DNA of 64,000 bases. It comes from Muribaculaceae bacterium (lineage in GTDB: Bacteria; Bacteroidota; Bacteroidia; Bacteroidales; Muribaculaceae). Numbering within the stretch: position 1 is the stretch's first letter; every line of letters starts with the position of its first letter. Made by a program: the position numbers and the translations under genes. This document shows, piece after piece, positions 39,849-51,377 of this stretch. Where the stretch lies: assembly GCA_017405965.1 (NCBI GenBank), contig JAFQZK010000003.1, forward strand, positions 186,001-250,000, written 5' to 3'. The notes beneath the pieces were generated by a model. The model ran no database searches. It saw only the letters and a program-made list of their open reading frames with translations, and was not told the origin of the DNA.

Positions 39849-41924
39849 ATGCTGGCTACGCTGGCGGCACAGGCTGCCACCGACTATGGCTTCTCTGTGG
39901 CTGGAGTGACGGTTACCAGCGCCAACTGTAACAACATCGTGAGCAACTATATCACCAGTGGCACGGTGTCTTACAACCCGAGTACCAACACGCTGTACAT
40001 GAACAATGTTACCATTACCATGACGGGTGACTACAACCGTGTTATCAACAACCTGGAGAATGATGGTCTGAAGGTCCAATTCAGTGGCACCTGCAACCTA
40101 ACGGCTCAGGATGCCTCCGTTATCCGCGTCAGGAAGCATACTACCACGCTGTATGCTCCTTCTGCATCCACTGTTGTGAACATTACAGGCGTTAACGATT
40201 GTGCCATTTATATGGCAACGGATAATTTTCCCAAGCTGTATTTTGAGGGACCTGGCAAATTCATTATCAAGTCCACCGCGAAACCTGCTCTCGAAGGTCA
40301 AGACAATGGCGATCTCCTGGGTGCTCCCTATTATGTTTTTTTCAAAAATGTGAATGCAACATTGTCTTCTACTCAGGATAATGTGGTCAGATTATATGGC
40401 TTTATCATATTTAACGAAGGCAGCAGCGTCAGGTTCAAGGCCACTAACAATTCTTCCAAATCCGTTATCACTAGAGCAAAATTCTGGTATAATGGAAACG
40501 AGACCATCTTGGAGCCTCTTGGAGCCTATAGCAGCGGCGATTGGGAAAGTGGTACCGTCTATGATGCCAACGGCAACAGGGTCATTTACGACGATGTTTA
40601 CGTCAGCGATGACTACGTGCTCATTAATGCTACTAACTTCCCCGATGCCAACTTCCGAAATGCTTTGCTGAGTATCTATCCCAAGGGCTACCTGTCGCAG
40701 AGTGACATCAACTCCCGCACTTCATTGAGTGTATCAAATAAGAGCATTTCAAGCCTTACCGGAATATCTTACTTCACCGAATTACAGTATCTGTATTGCA
40801 GCAACAACAGCCTGACCACGCTGCAACTCAAGAATAACCCCAAGCTGAAATATGTTGATGCCAGTAACAATCAGTTGCTGTGGCTTGACGTGACTAACTG
40901 CACGCAATTGAATAAACTGATATGCAATAATAACAAGTTGGGTCAACATTCTACCTACACGTCAGGTCTTTATGGTTTAGGCAGTTGCTATCAGACCCTG
41001 AATTATTTGGACTGCTCCAACAATTCGTTGCCAAGCCTATCGCTTTTCAACTATTCAAATTTGATGACCTTGAAGTGCAACAATAACACGACTCTGACGA
41101 CACTTACTTGCTATAATAACGCCTTGACCATTCTCGATATCACAGGTAACACGGGATTGACAACACTCAGGTGTTACAATAATGCCAACCTGACTGCCAT
41201 CACGGGTCTGGCTAGCTGCAAGGCCATCACCTATCTGGACTGTGAGGACTGCGCCATCACCAGCCTGCCTGGCGTGAACAACATGAGCAACATCGAGACG
41301 CTCTATGCCCGCAACAACAAGTTGACTACGCTAAATGTTAGCCAATTGTCTAACCTGAAGACCTTGAGGGTCAGCGGCAACACGTTGTTGACCAGGCTGG
41401 ATTGTTATTATTGTGATTTGACCTCTCTCTACGTGACGGGATGTTCTTCCATGACCTATCTCGATTGCTCGTTCAACCAACTGACGACCCTCGACTTGAC
41501 AGGCTGCTCAGCCCTTAATCACCTCGAGATTTATTTCAACAAGATCAGTGGTTCAGGCATGACGACCCTGGTCAATAGTTTACCCACGCGCTCGGCAAGC
41601 AATATGGGTACTTTGCTTGCAGTCCATGTTAACGATAATAACTCGATGACTGATGCCCAGATCACTACGGCCCGCAACAAGTACTGGCTGCCCAAGAAGT
41701 ACAATGGCAGCGCCTGGGTAGAGATGACGGCTTCTACCTCGATGCGCGGCGACGTGAACAGCGACGGCAGCGTGAACATCAGCGACGCCACCATGCTCAT
41801 CAGCTACATCCTGACTGGCAACGTGCCGGGTATCGACCTTAGTGCTGCCGACGTGAACGGCGACGGCAGCGTGAACATCAGCGACGCCACCATGCTCATC
41901 AACACCGTCATGACATCGAGGTAA
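39849..41924 (+). CDS. Secreted LRR protein with dockerin; signal peptide frameshifted
   Basis: 691 aa in the open frame (ATG 39849). The true start is probably ATG 39818: with six instead of seven A at 39821-39827 it would read MKKLLFFKAFMLATLAAQA, a normal signal peptide, in frame with the rest (about 701 aa). As written, ATG 39818 stops after seven codons. The mature N-terminal third (about 15-250) is beta-rich and looks helix-like (SYNPSTNTLYMNNVTI, LYFEGPGKFIIKS). Residues about 258-600 are short internalin-like LRRs (LQYLYCSNNSLTTLQL), different from the BspA repeats elsewhere. Dockerin pair at 631-691 (GDVNSDGSVNISDATMLIS twice). Surface-binding role inferred. Confidence 0.85.
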   Translation: MLATLAAQAATDYGFSVAGVTVTSANCNNIVSNYITSGTVSYNPSTNTLYMNNVTITMTGDYNRVINNLENDGLKVQFSGTCNLTAQDASVIRVRKHTTTLYAPSASTVVNITGVNDCAIYMATDNFPKLYFEGPGKFIIKSTAKPALEGQDNGDLLGAPYYVFFKNVNATLSSTQDNVVRLYGFIIFNEGSSVRFKATNNSSKSVITRAKFWYNGNETILEPLGAYSSGDWESGTVYDANGNRVIYDDVYVSDDYVLINATNFPDANFRNALLSIYPKGYLSQSDINSRTSLSVSNKSISSLTGISYFTELQYLYCSNNSLTTLQLKNNPKLKYVDASNNQLLWLDVTNCTQLNKLICNNNKLGQHSTYTSGLYGLGSCYQTLNYLDCSNNSLPSLSLFNYSNLMTLKCNNNTTLTTLTCYNNALTILDITGNTGLTTLRCYNNANLTAITGLASCKAITYLDCEDCAITSLPGVNNMSNIETLYARNNKLTTLNVSQLSNLKTLRVSGNTLLTRLDCYYCDLTSLYVTGCSSMTYLDCSFNQLTTLDLTGCSALNHLEIYFNKISGSGMTTLVNSLPTRSASNMGTLLAVHVNDNNSMTDAQITTARNKYWLPKKYNGSAWVEMTASTSMRGDVNSDGSVNISDATMLISYILTGNVPGIDLSAADVNGDGSVNISDATMLINTVMTSR

Positions 41925-41960
41925 ACCATCCTTGTGGTTATAACCACGTTTTTCACATGA

Positions 41961-41992
41961 TTTAGGGCAGGGGCATCAACCCTTGCCCTAAA
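41961..41992 (+). terminator. Terminator-like hairpin after the LRR gene
   Basis: TTTAGGGCAGGGG (41961-41973) pairs with CCCTTGCCCTAAA (41980-41992) with one mismatch. A short palindrome GTGGTTATAACCAC (41934-41947) followed by GTTTTT lies just upstream and is also a possible terminator. Confidence 0.7.
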
Positions 41993-42084
41993 TATATTAT
42001 AATGTATTATAAGGATCGCCTCAAAGTTCCCTTTCCAGCCTTTTATCTCCCAATAGCGCCATAGCGTGAGATTGTAGTACCCCC

Positions 42085-42124
42085 GTCCGACTTAGTCTGA
42101 CTTAGTCCGACCTTGTCCGACCCC
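42085..42124. repeat. Four tandem 10-bp repeats (GTCCGACTTA)
   Basis: Four units of exactly 10 bp: GTCCGACTTA, GTCTGACTTA, GTCCGACCTT, GTCCGACCCC. They lie in the 448-nt gap ahead of the tRNA-tuf operon, which otherwise holds only the terminators and the promoter at 42296-42326. Confidence 0.75.
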
Positions 42125-42295
42125 GCCCCCATGGCTCGAAATTCCAGAGAGATTGGTCGTTTTCTTATTCCGTGGGGCAGGGTGGGGTGAAAAAGCGTTG
42201 TATTGTCGAACTGTGGTAATATATTGTCAACCAGTTTGTTGTGGCGCATTGTGGCGGCCGGTTGAAAACTTTTTTGAAAAAAAAGTGCGAAAAAG

Positions 42296-42326
42296 TTTGC
42301 CAGTTTAAAAAATGGCAGTACCTTTG
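42296..42326 (+). promoter_or_regulatory. Promoter of the tRNA-tuf operon
   Basis: TTTG at 42296-42299, 19 nt, TACCTTTG at 42319-42326: perfect consensus, 46 nt before the first tRNA. Confidence 0.88.
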
Positions 42327-42372
42327 CATCCGCAAACGAGATCACCCCGTATCTCCAAGCGCAACGATAGAT

Positions 42373-42446
42373 GCCTCTTTAGCTCAGTTGGCCAGAGCAC
42401 GTGATTTGTAATCTCGGGGTCGTTGGTTCGAATCCGACAAGAGGCT
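42373..42446 (+). tRNA. tRNA-Thr (TGT)
   Basis: 74 nt. Acceptor GCCTCTT pairs with AAGAGGC, discriminator T; anticodon loop TTTGTAA gives TGT; T-arm GGTTCGAATCC is intact. The anticodon stem CGTGA/TCTCG has one T-T mismatch. CCA is not encoded. First of four tRNAs ahead of tuf. Confidence 0.95.
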
Positions 42447-42463
42447 CAAGAACATAACACAAT

Positions 42464-42546
42464 GGGTAGATTCCAGAGTGGCCAAATGGGGCAGACTGTA
42501 AATCTGCTGCGTCATCGCTTCGGTGGTTCGAATCCATCTCTACCCA
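42464..42546 (+). tRNA. tRNA-Tyr (GTA)
   Basis: 83 nt, class II with a long variable arm (TGCGTCATCGCTTCGG region). Acceptor GGGTAGA pairs with TCTACCC, discriminator A; anticodon GTA in CTGTAAA; T-arm GGTTCGAATCC. Confidence 0.95.
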
Positions 42547-42554
42547 CATGTTTT

Positions 42555-42627
42555 GCGGAAGTAGCTCAGTTGATAGAGCATCAGCCTTCCAAGCTGAGGG
42601 CCGCGGGTTTGAGCCCCGTCTTCCGCT
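42555..42627 (+). tRNA. tRNA-Gly (TCC)
   Basis: 73 nt. Acceptor GCGGAAG pairs with CTTCCGC, discriminator T; anticodon stem TCAGC/GCTGA with loop CTTCCAA giving TCC. The T-loop reads GGTTTGAGCCC. Confidence 0.95.
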
Positions 42628-42644
42628 CAAGAACAAAAGAAATT

Positions 42645-42716
<72 letters not shown>

Positions 42717-42837
42717 CAAAATGTAGAACGCTTCGCCTCTCACTGATTGCGGGTTAAGTTATCAATAGGGGGTGGAGTGATTTACGCAATAAGGTAGACT
42801 AAATTTATCATTCAATTTTCAATAACAACTATTCATT

Positions 42838-44037
42838 ATGGCAAAAGAGCATTTTGAAAGAACTAAACCGCATGTTAACATCGGTACTATTGGTCACGTT
42901 GACCACGGTAAAACTACCCTGACCGCTGCTATCACTACCGTGCTTGCTAAGGACGGTGATATCGCTGGTGATAGCGTTCGTTCGTTTGACTCGATCGACA
43001 ACGCACCCGAGGAGAAGGAGCGCGGTATTACTATCAACACCGCTCACGTTGAGTATGAGACCAAGAATCGTCACTATGCTCACGTTGACTGCCCGGGCCA
43101 CGCTGACTATGTAAAGAACATGGTTACTGGTGCCGCTCAGATGGACGGTGCTATCGTAGTTGTTGCTGCTACCGACGGCGTTATGCCGCAGACCCGCGAG
43201 CACATCCTGCTCGCCCGTCAGGTGAACGTTCCCCGTCTGGTTATCTTCCTGAACAAGTGCGACTCTCCCGATGTTGACGAGGAGATGATCGAGCTCGTTG
43301 AGATGGACGTTCGTGACCTGTTGAGCGAGTATGAGTTCGACGGTGACAACACCCCCATCATCAAGGGTTCGGCACTGGGTGCCCTCCAGGGTGAGCCCAA
43401 GTGGGAGGATACCGTACGCGAGCTGATGAACGCTGTTGACGAGTGGATTCCCCTGCCCCCGCGTGATCGTGACAAGCCTTTCCTGATGCCCATCGAGGAC
43501 GTCTTCTCAATCACTGGCCGTGGCACCGTTGCCACCGGTCGTATCGAGACTGGTGTCGTTAAGGTGAGCGACGAGGTTCAGATCATGGGTCTGGGTGCCG
43601 AGATGAAGTCGGTAGTTACTGGTGTTGAGATGTTCCGCAAGATCCTCGACGAAGGTGAGGCTGGTGATAACGTAGGTCTGCTGCTCCGCGGTATCGACTA
43701 CAAGACCATCAAGCGCGGTATGGTAATCTGCCACCCGGGCGTTATCAAACCCCACGACCACTTCAAGGCTTCTATCTACGTCCTGAAGAAGGAAGAGGGC
43801 GGTCGCCACACTCCGTTCCACAACCACTATCGTCCCCAGTTCTACATCCGCACCCTGGATGTTACCGGTGAGATCATGCTCCCCGCTGGTGTCGAGATGG
43901 TAATGCCTGGTGACAACGTCGAGATCGACGTCAAGCTGATCACCCCGGTTGCTTGCAGCGAAGGTCTGCGTTTCGCTATCCGCGAGGGTGGCCGCACCGT
44001 AGGTTCGGGTCAGATCACTGGCATCATTGAGGACTAA
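42838..44037 (+). CDS. tuf: Translation elongation factor Tu
   Basis: 399 aa. It starts [32 protein letters not shown] (G1 P-loop), then [12 protein letters not shown] (G3), NKCD (G4) and GSALGAL (G5), with the usual two beta-barrel domains ending in [15 protein letters not shown]. It delivers aminoacyl-tRNA to the ribosomal A site as a GTP complex. It is in an operon with four upstream tRNA genes, sharing the promoter at 42296; the terminator is at 44091-44124. In line with its high expression it uses more T-ending codons than the surrounding secreted-protein genes. Confidence 0.99.
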   Translation: MAKEHFERTKPHVNIGTIGHVDHGKTTLTAAITTVLAKDGDIAGDSVRSFDSIDNAPEEKERGITINTAHVEYETKNRHYAHVDCPGHADYVKNMVTGAAQMDGAIVVVAATDGVMPQTREHILLARQVNVPRLVIFLNKCDSPDVDEEMIELVEMDVRDLLSEYEFDGDNTPIIKGSALGALQGEPKWEDTVRELMNAVDEWIPLPPRDRDKPFLMPIEDVFSITGRGTVATGRIETGVVKVSDEVQIMGLGAEMKSVVTGVEMFRKILDEGEAGDNVGLLLRGIDYKTIKRGMVICHPGVIKPHDHFKASIYVLKKEEGGRHTPFHNHYRPQFYIRTLDVTGEIMLPAGVEMVMPGDNVEIDVKLITPVACSEGLRFAIREGGRTVGSGQITGIIED

Positions 44038-44090
44038 TCTGTAAGATTGTCTCAACCGTCAACCGCCCTTGTGGCGATTGACAAAAAAAT

Positions 44091-44124
44091 AAGGGGTCTG
44101 GCTCTAGCCAGCCGGACCCTTTTT
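44091..44124 (+). terminator. Terminator of tuf
   Basis: GGGTCTGGCT pairs with AGCC...CGGACCC (two small bulges), followed by TTTTT at 44120-44124. tRNA-Trp begins 4 nt later, so this may allow partial read-through. Confidence 0.8.
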
Positions 44125-44127
44125 AAT

Positions 44128-44200
44128 ACGGGAATAGCTCAGTTGGTAGAGCGACGGTCTCCAAAACCGTAGGTCGTGAGTTCGAGCCTTACTTCCCGTG
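44128..44200 (+). tRNA. tRNA-Trp (CCA)
   Basis: 73 nt. Acceptor ACGGGAA pairs with TTCCCGT, discriminator G; anticodon stem ACGGT/ACCGT with loop CTCCAAA giving CCA. It is directly ahead of secE, a conserved order in Bacteroidota. Confidence 0.96.
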
Positions 44201-44223
44201 CAAGAAAAAAGAAGAATAAACAA

Positions 44224-44430
44224 ATGAAGAAGTTTTTTAATAACCGGCTTACGGATATCAAGGAATCTTATAATGAGCTCGTTCATAAGGTTTCTTGGCC
44301 TACTAAGAGTGAATTGGCCAATAGTACCATTGTCGTGATGGTTGCTTCCATCATCGCGTCTCTGGTGATTTGGGTAATCGACCTTTGCATCAACGAAGTG
44401 ATGCACCTCGTTTACAAGGTAGCTGCCTGA
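44224..44430 (+). CDS. secE: Preprotein translocase subunit SecE
   Basis: 68 aa from the ATG at 44224 (the frame is open upstream through the tRNA and should not be extended). A short cytoplasmic amphipathic helix (NELVHKVSWPTKSELANST, with the conserved VxWP) precedes a single transmembrane segment (IVVMVASIIASLVIWVIDL). It stabilises SecY in the Sec translocon. It lies between tRNA-Trp and nusG. Confidence 0.96.
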   Translation: MKKFFNNRLTDIKESYNELVHKVSWPTKSELANSTIVVMVASIIASLVIWVIDLCINEVMHLVYKVAA

Positions 44431-44527
44431 CGCGATCGTCAAGTTGAGACCTACCTGCGCTCTGACGCGCGGACGTTTCTGTTATCATTCACATTATTCA
44501 CAAACTGTCACTGCACTAGTCACAACT

Positions 44528-45082
44528 ATGTCTCAAGGTAAGCATCAATGGTACATCTTGCGCACCATTTCGGGCAAGGAGATGAAGGTCAAGGAGATGA
44601 TCGAGGGTTACAGGAAGAATAATCCTGTGTTCGCCGAGAACATCTCTCAGATTCTCGTGCCTACCGAGAAGGTTTACACGACGCGTGCCGGGAAGAAGGT
44701 CCTCAAGGAGAAGGTCATGTTCTCGGGTTACGTGTTTGTAAAGCTCGAGCTCACCGGCGAGATCGAGGCTACGCTGCAGGACACCACCAACGTGGTGAAC
44801 TTCGTGCGCAACCGCGAGGGTGAGCGTCGCCCCGAGCCCGTGCCCGAGCATCAGATCTTGACGATGCTGGGTAAGGCCGAGGAACGCGAGATGGAGGCCG
44901 CCGATGCCATCAGCGACTATGTCGTTGGTGAGTCGGTAAAGGTCAACTTCGGACCCTTCAGCGGCTTCATCGGTGAGATCAAAGAGATCAACCAGGAGAA
45001 GCGCGAGCTGACAGTTATGGTGAAGGTGTTTGGTCGCGAGACCCCGCTCAAGTTGGATAATTCGCAAGTCGAACGCGAGTAA
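44528..45082 (+). CDS. nusG: Transcription termination/antitermination factor NusG
   Basis: 184 aa from the ATG at 44528; the frame is open 28 codons earlier, but MSQGKHQWYILRTISGKEMKVKEMI is the standard NGN start. The NGN domain (about 1-115) has MFSGYVFVKLEL; the KOW domain (about 130-184) has GESVKVNFGPFSGFIGEIKEINQEKREL. It binds the RNA polymerase clamp and links transcription with translation or Rho. It is in the order secE-nusG-rplK. Confidence 0.97.
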   Translation: MSQGKHQWYILRTISGKEMKVKEMIEGYRKNNPVFAENISQILVPTEKVYTTRAGKKVLKEKVMFSGYVFVKLELTGEIEATLQDTTNVVNFVRNREGERRPEPVPEHQILTMLGKAEEREMEAADAISDYVVGESVKVNFGPFSGFIGEIKEINQEKRELTVMVKVFGRETPLKLDNSQVERE

Positions 45083-45156
45083 GGTCACGGTCGATGTTAC
45101 GCAATCGTGACTTGCTTGCATTGTTTTTTAACAACAAATAATTAAGAATTTGTACA

Positions 45157-45600
45157 ATGGCTAAAGAAATTGCTGGACAGATCAAATTGCAGATTAAGGG
45201 TGGGGCAGCAAACCCCTCTCCTCCCGTAGGTCCCGCTCTGGGTTCTAAGGGTATCAATATCATGGATTTTTGCAAGCAATTCAACGCCCGTACCCAGGCT
45301 AAGGCCGGCAAGGTGTTGCCCGTAGTGATCTCTTACTACGCCGACAAGAGCTTTGACTTCATCGTTAAGACCTCGCCCGTGCCCGTACAGCTGCTCGAGG
45401 CCGCTAAGGTCAAGGGTGGTAGCGGTGAGCCCAACCGTAAGAAGGTGGCTTCCGTGACCTGGGATCAGGTGAAAGAAATTGCCGAAGACAAAATGCCTGA
45501 TTTGAACTGTTTTACATTAGCCTCGGCTATGCGTATGGTGGCCGGAACAGCAAGAAGTATGGGTATCACTGTAAAGGGTCAATTCCCTGAGAACGTTTAA
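45157..45600 (+). CDS. rplK: 50S ribosomal protein L11
   Basis: 147 aa. [43 protein letters not shown] is the standard uL11 N-terminal domain, and the C-terminal rRNA-binding domain ends [16 protein letters not shown]. It forms the GTPase-associated stalk base and is needed for stringent-factor activation. It is 74 nt after nusG and 14 nt before rplA. Confidence 0.98.
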   Translation: MAKEIAGQIKLQIKGGAANPSPPVGPALGSKGINIMDFCKQFNARTQAKAGKVLPVVISYYADKSFDFIVKTSPVPVQLLEAAKVKGGSGEPNRKKVASVTWDQVKEIAEDKMPDLNCFTLASAMRMVAGTARSMGITVKGQFPENV

Positions 45601-45614
45601 AAACTTTATTGATT

Positions 45615-46310
45615 ATGAGTAAGTTAACGAAAAATCAGAAGTTGTACAACGCGAAGGTAGACACGGGGAAAGCTTACACCCTTGAGGAAGCTGCAGCATT
45701 GGTTAAGGAAATCACTTTCACCAAGTTTGACGCTTCTGCAGATATAGACGTACGTCTTGGTGTGGATCCGCGTAAGGCCAACCAAATGGTCCGTGGCGTT
45801 GTATCGCTGCCTCACGGCACTGGCAAGCAGGTTCGCGTCCTGGTTCTCTGTGGACCGGAGGCCGAAGCTGCCGCTAAGGAAGCTGGAGCAGACTATGTCG
45901 GTCTTGACGAGTACATCGACAAGATTAAAGGCGGTTGGACCGACATCGATGTGATCATCACTCAGCCCCAAATCATGGGAAAGGTAGGTCCTCTCGGACG
46001 CGTGCTGGGTCCTCGTGGCCTCATGCCCAACCCCAAGAGCGGCACCGTTACTCCTGACGTGGCAAAGGCTGTGAAAGAAGTGAAACAAGGTAAGATCGAC
46101 TTTAAGGTCGACAAGGGTGGTATTGTACACACCTCGATTGGTAAGGTATCGTTCAGCCCCGAGCAGATCCGCGACAACGCTGCCGCGTTCATCAACACGC
46201 TCATCAAGCTGAAACCCGCTGCTGCCAAGGGTACGTACATCAAGAGCATTTATCTTTCAAGCACCATGAGCAAGGGTATCAAGGTTGATCCCAAGTCGAT
46301 TGAGGCTTAA
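45615..46310 (+). CDS. rplA: 50S ribosomal protein L1
   Basis: 231 aa from the ATG at 45615 (a TTG two codons upstream is less likely). [46 protein letters not shown], and [21 protein letters not shown] are uL1 hallmarks. It forms the L1 stalk controlling tRNA exit and in other bacteria represses its own operon by binding mRNA. Confidence 0.98.
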   Translation: MSKLTKNQKLYNAKVDTGKAYTLEEAAALVKEITFTKFDASADIDVRLGVDPRKANQMVRGVVSLPHGTGKQVRVLVLCGPEAEAAAKEAGADYVGLDEYIDKIKGGWTDIDVIITQPQIMGKVGPLGRVLGPRGLMPNPKSGTVTPDVAKAVKEVKQGKIDFKVDKGGIVHTSIGKVSFSPEQIRDNAAAFINTLIKLKPAAAKGTYIKSIYLSSTMSKGIKVDPKSIEA

Positions 46311-46333
46311 ACATTTTAATGACTTAGAACGAA

Positions 46334-46858
46334 ATGAAGAAGGAAGATAAAACCTTAATGATCGACAAGATCAAGGAGACTCTTGACCAGTATAGTGTAA
46401 TTTATCTGGCTAACACCACATCGCTGAATGCCGAGAAGACCGTGGACTTGCGCCGCGCTGCTTTCAAGGCTGGTATCAAGATGATGGTTGTCAAGAACAC
46501 CCTGTTGAAGAAGGCCATGGATGCTTGTGACATCGATTACAGTGGCCTCTATGACTCCCTGGCTGGCCCCACCACCCTGTTGCTGAGCGACACGGGTAAC
46601 GCGCCTGCTAAACTCATCAAGGAATTCCGCGGTAAGAAAGAGACCATTCCCGCATTCAAGGCTGCTTATGTTGAGGAGACCGTCTATGTTGGCGAGCAGA
46701 ACCTCGACGCCCTCGTGGCCATCAAGAGCAAGAACGAGCTCATCGCCGATGTTGTGGCATTGCTGCAGTCGCCGGCCAAGAGCGTCATCAGTGCTCTCCA
46801 GTCGGGTGGCAACAAGCTCCACGGAGTCCTGGAAACCTTATCCAAGAAAGAAAATTAA
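46334..46858 (+). CDS. rplJ: 50S ribosomal protein L10
   Basis: 174 aa. The uL10 pattern is seen in MKKEDKTLMIDKIKETLDQYSVIYL, VDLRRAAFKAGIKMMVVKNTLLKKAM and GPTTLL, with the C-terminal helix that binds L7/L12 dimers (ALQSGGNKLHGVLETLSKKE). It anchors the L7/L12 stalk. It lies 23 nt after rplA and 39 nt before rplL. Confidence 0.98.
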   Translation: MKKEDKTLMIDKIKETLDQYSVIYLANTTSLNAEKTVDLRRAAFKAGIKMMVVKNTLLKKAMDACDIDYSGLYDSLAGPTTLLLSDTGNAPAKLIKEFRGKKETIPAFKAAYVEETVYVGEQNLDALVAIKSKNELIADVVALLQSPAKSVISALQSGGNKLHGVLETLSKKEN

Positions 46859-46897
46859 CAAAAACAAAACAACAACCAATTTTAAATCCATACTATT

Positions 46898-47275
46898 ATG
46901 GCAGATTTGAAAGCTTTTGCAGAACAGTTAGTGAACCTTACCGTAAAGGAAGTAAACGAACTCGCTCAGATTTTGAAAGACGAATATGGCATTGAGCCCG
47001 CCGCTGCAGCTGTTGCTGTTGCCGCTGGTCCCGCTGCCGGTGCAGCCGCCGAGGCCGAGGAGAAGACCTCCTTCGACGTTGTCCTCAAGGCCGCTGGTGC
47101 CCAGAAGCTCCAGGTGATCAAGAAGGTGAAGGAACTCCTGAGCCTTGGTCTGAAGGATGCTAAGGACATGGTCGACAAGGCTCCCGCTACCCTCAAGGAG
47201 GGTGCTTCCAAGGACGAGGCCGACGCTCTCAAGGCAGAGCTCGAGGGCCTGGGTGCCGAGGTTGAGCTGAAATAA
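46898..47275 (+). CDS. rplL: 50S ribosomal protein L7/L12
   Basis: 125 aa. N-terminal dimerisation domain ([26 protein letters not shown]), an Ala/Gly hinge ([18 protein letters not shown]) and the factor-binding C-terminal domain ([41 protein letters not shown]). It recruits elongation factors. It is followed by a terminator-like hairpin and a large stem before rpoB. Confidence 0.98.
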   Translation: MADLKAFAEQLVNLTVKEVNELAQILKDEYGIEPAAAAVAVAAGPAAGAAAEAEEKTSFDVVLKAAGAQKLQVIKKVKELLSLGLKDAKDMVDKAPATLKEGASKDEADALKAELEGLGAEVELK

Positions 47276-47299
47276 TAGCACCTGTCTAATCAGGTGTGT

Positions 47300-47341
47300 A
47301 GGTTAAGAATCACCACCACGAGTCGATTCTTAACCTTTTTG
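47300..47341 (+). terminator. Attenuator between rplL and rpoB
   Basis: AGGTTAAGAATC (47300-47311) pairs perfectly with GATTCTTAACCT (47325-47336), 13-nt loop, followed by TTTTTG. It looks like a full intrinsic terminator inside the rplL-rpoB gap, so polymerase expression may depend on partial read-through, as in the E. coli rplJL-rpoBC attenuator. Confidence 0.85.
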
Positions 47342-47368
47342 TGTCAAATTTGACCTGCACACAAGATG

Positions 47369-47431
47369 ATTCATCGGAGTTGTCCGCGGCAGTGGGGCTC
47401 TCCACTGGCTGCGGCAACTCGTCCGATGAAT
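47369..47431 (+). promoter_or_regulatory. Long hairpin before rpoB (possible RNase III site)
   Basis: ATTCATCGGA (47369-47378) and TCCGATGAAT (47422-47431) are exact complements; inner pairings GTTG/CAAC, CCGC/GCGG and CAGTGG/CCACTG continue the stem to a short loop. No U-tract follows. E. coli has an RNase III processing stem at the same place; that role here is inference. Confidence 0.6.
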
Positions 47432-47559
47432 GTACCGCTCCCCGACAACGCGCCGCGTTACCCCTCTCTCTCTTGACAAACCATGTACGATTGTGGTGCG
47501 TGAAGGCCTATTATTTCGCTTTTCAACAAATTAATTGAGTTCACAAAACTTCATTGTCA

Positions 47560-51363
<3,804 letters not shown>

Positions 51364-51377
51364 TAACGCTTTCTACT

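Noticed and set aside
44444-44527. 28-codon extension of NusG
   Set aside because: Not conserved in character; the standard NusG start is at 44528.
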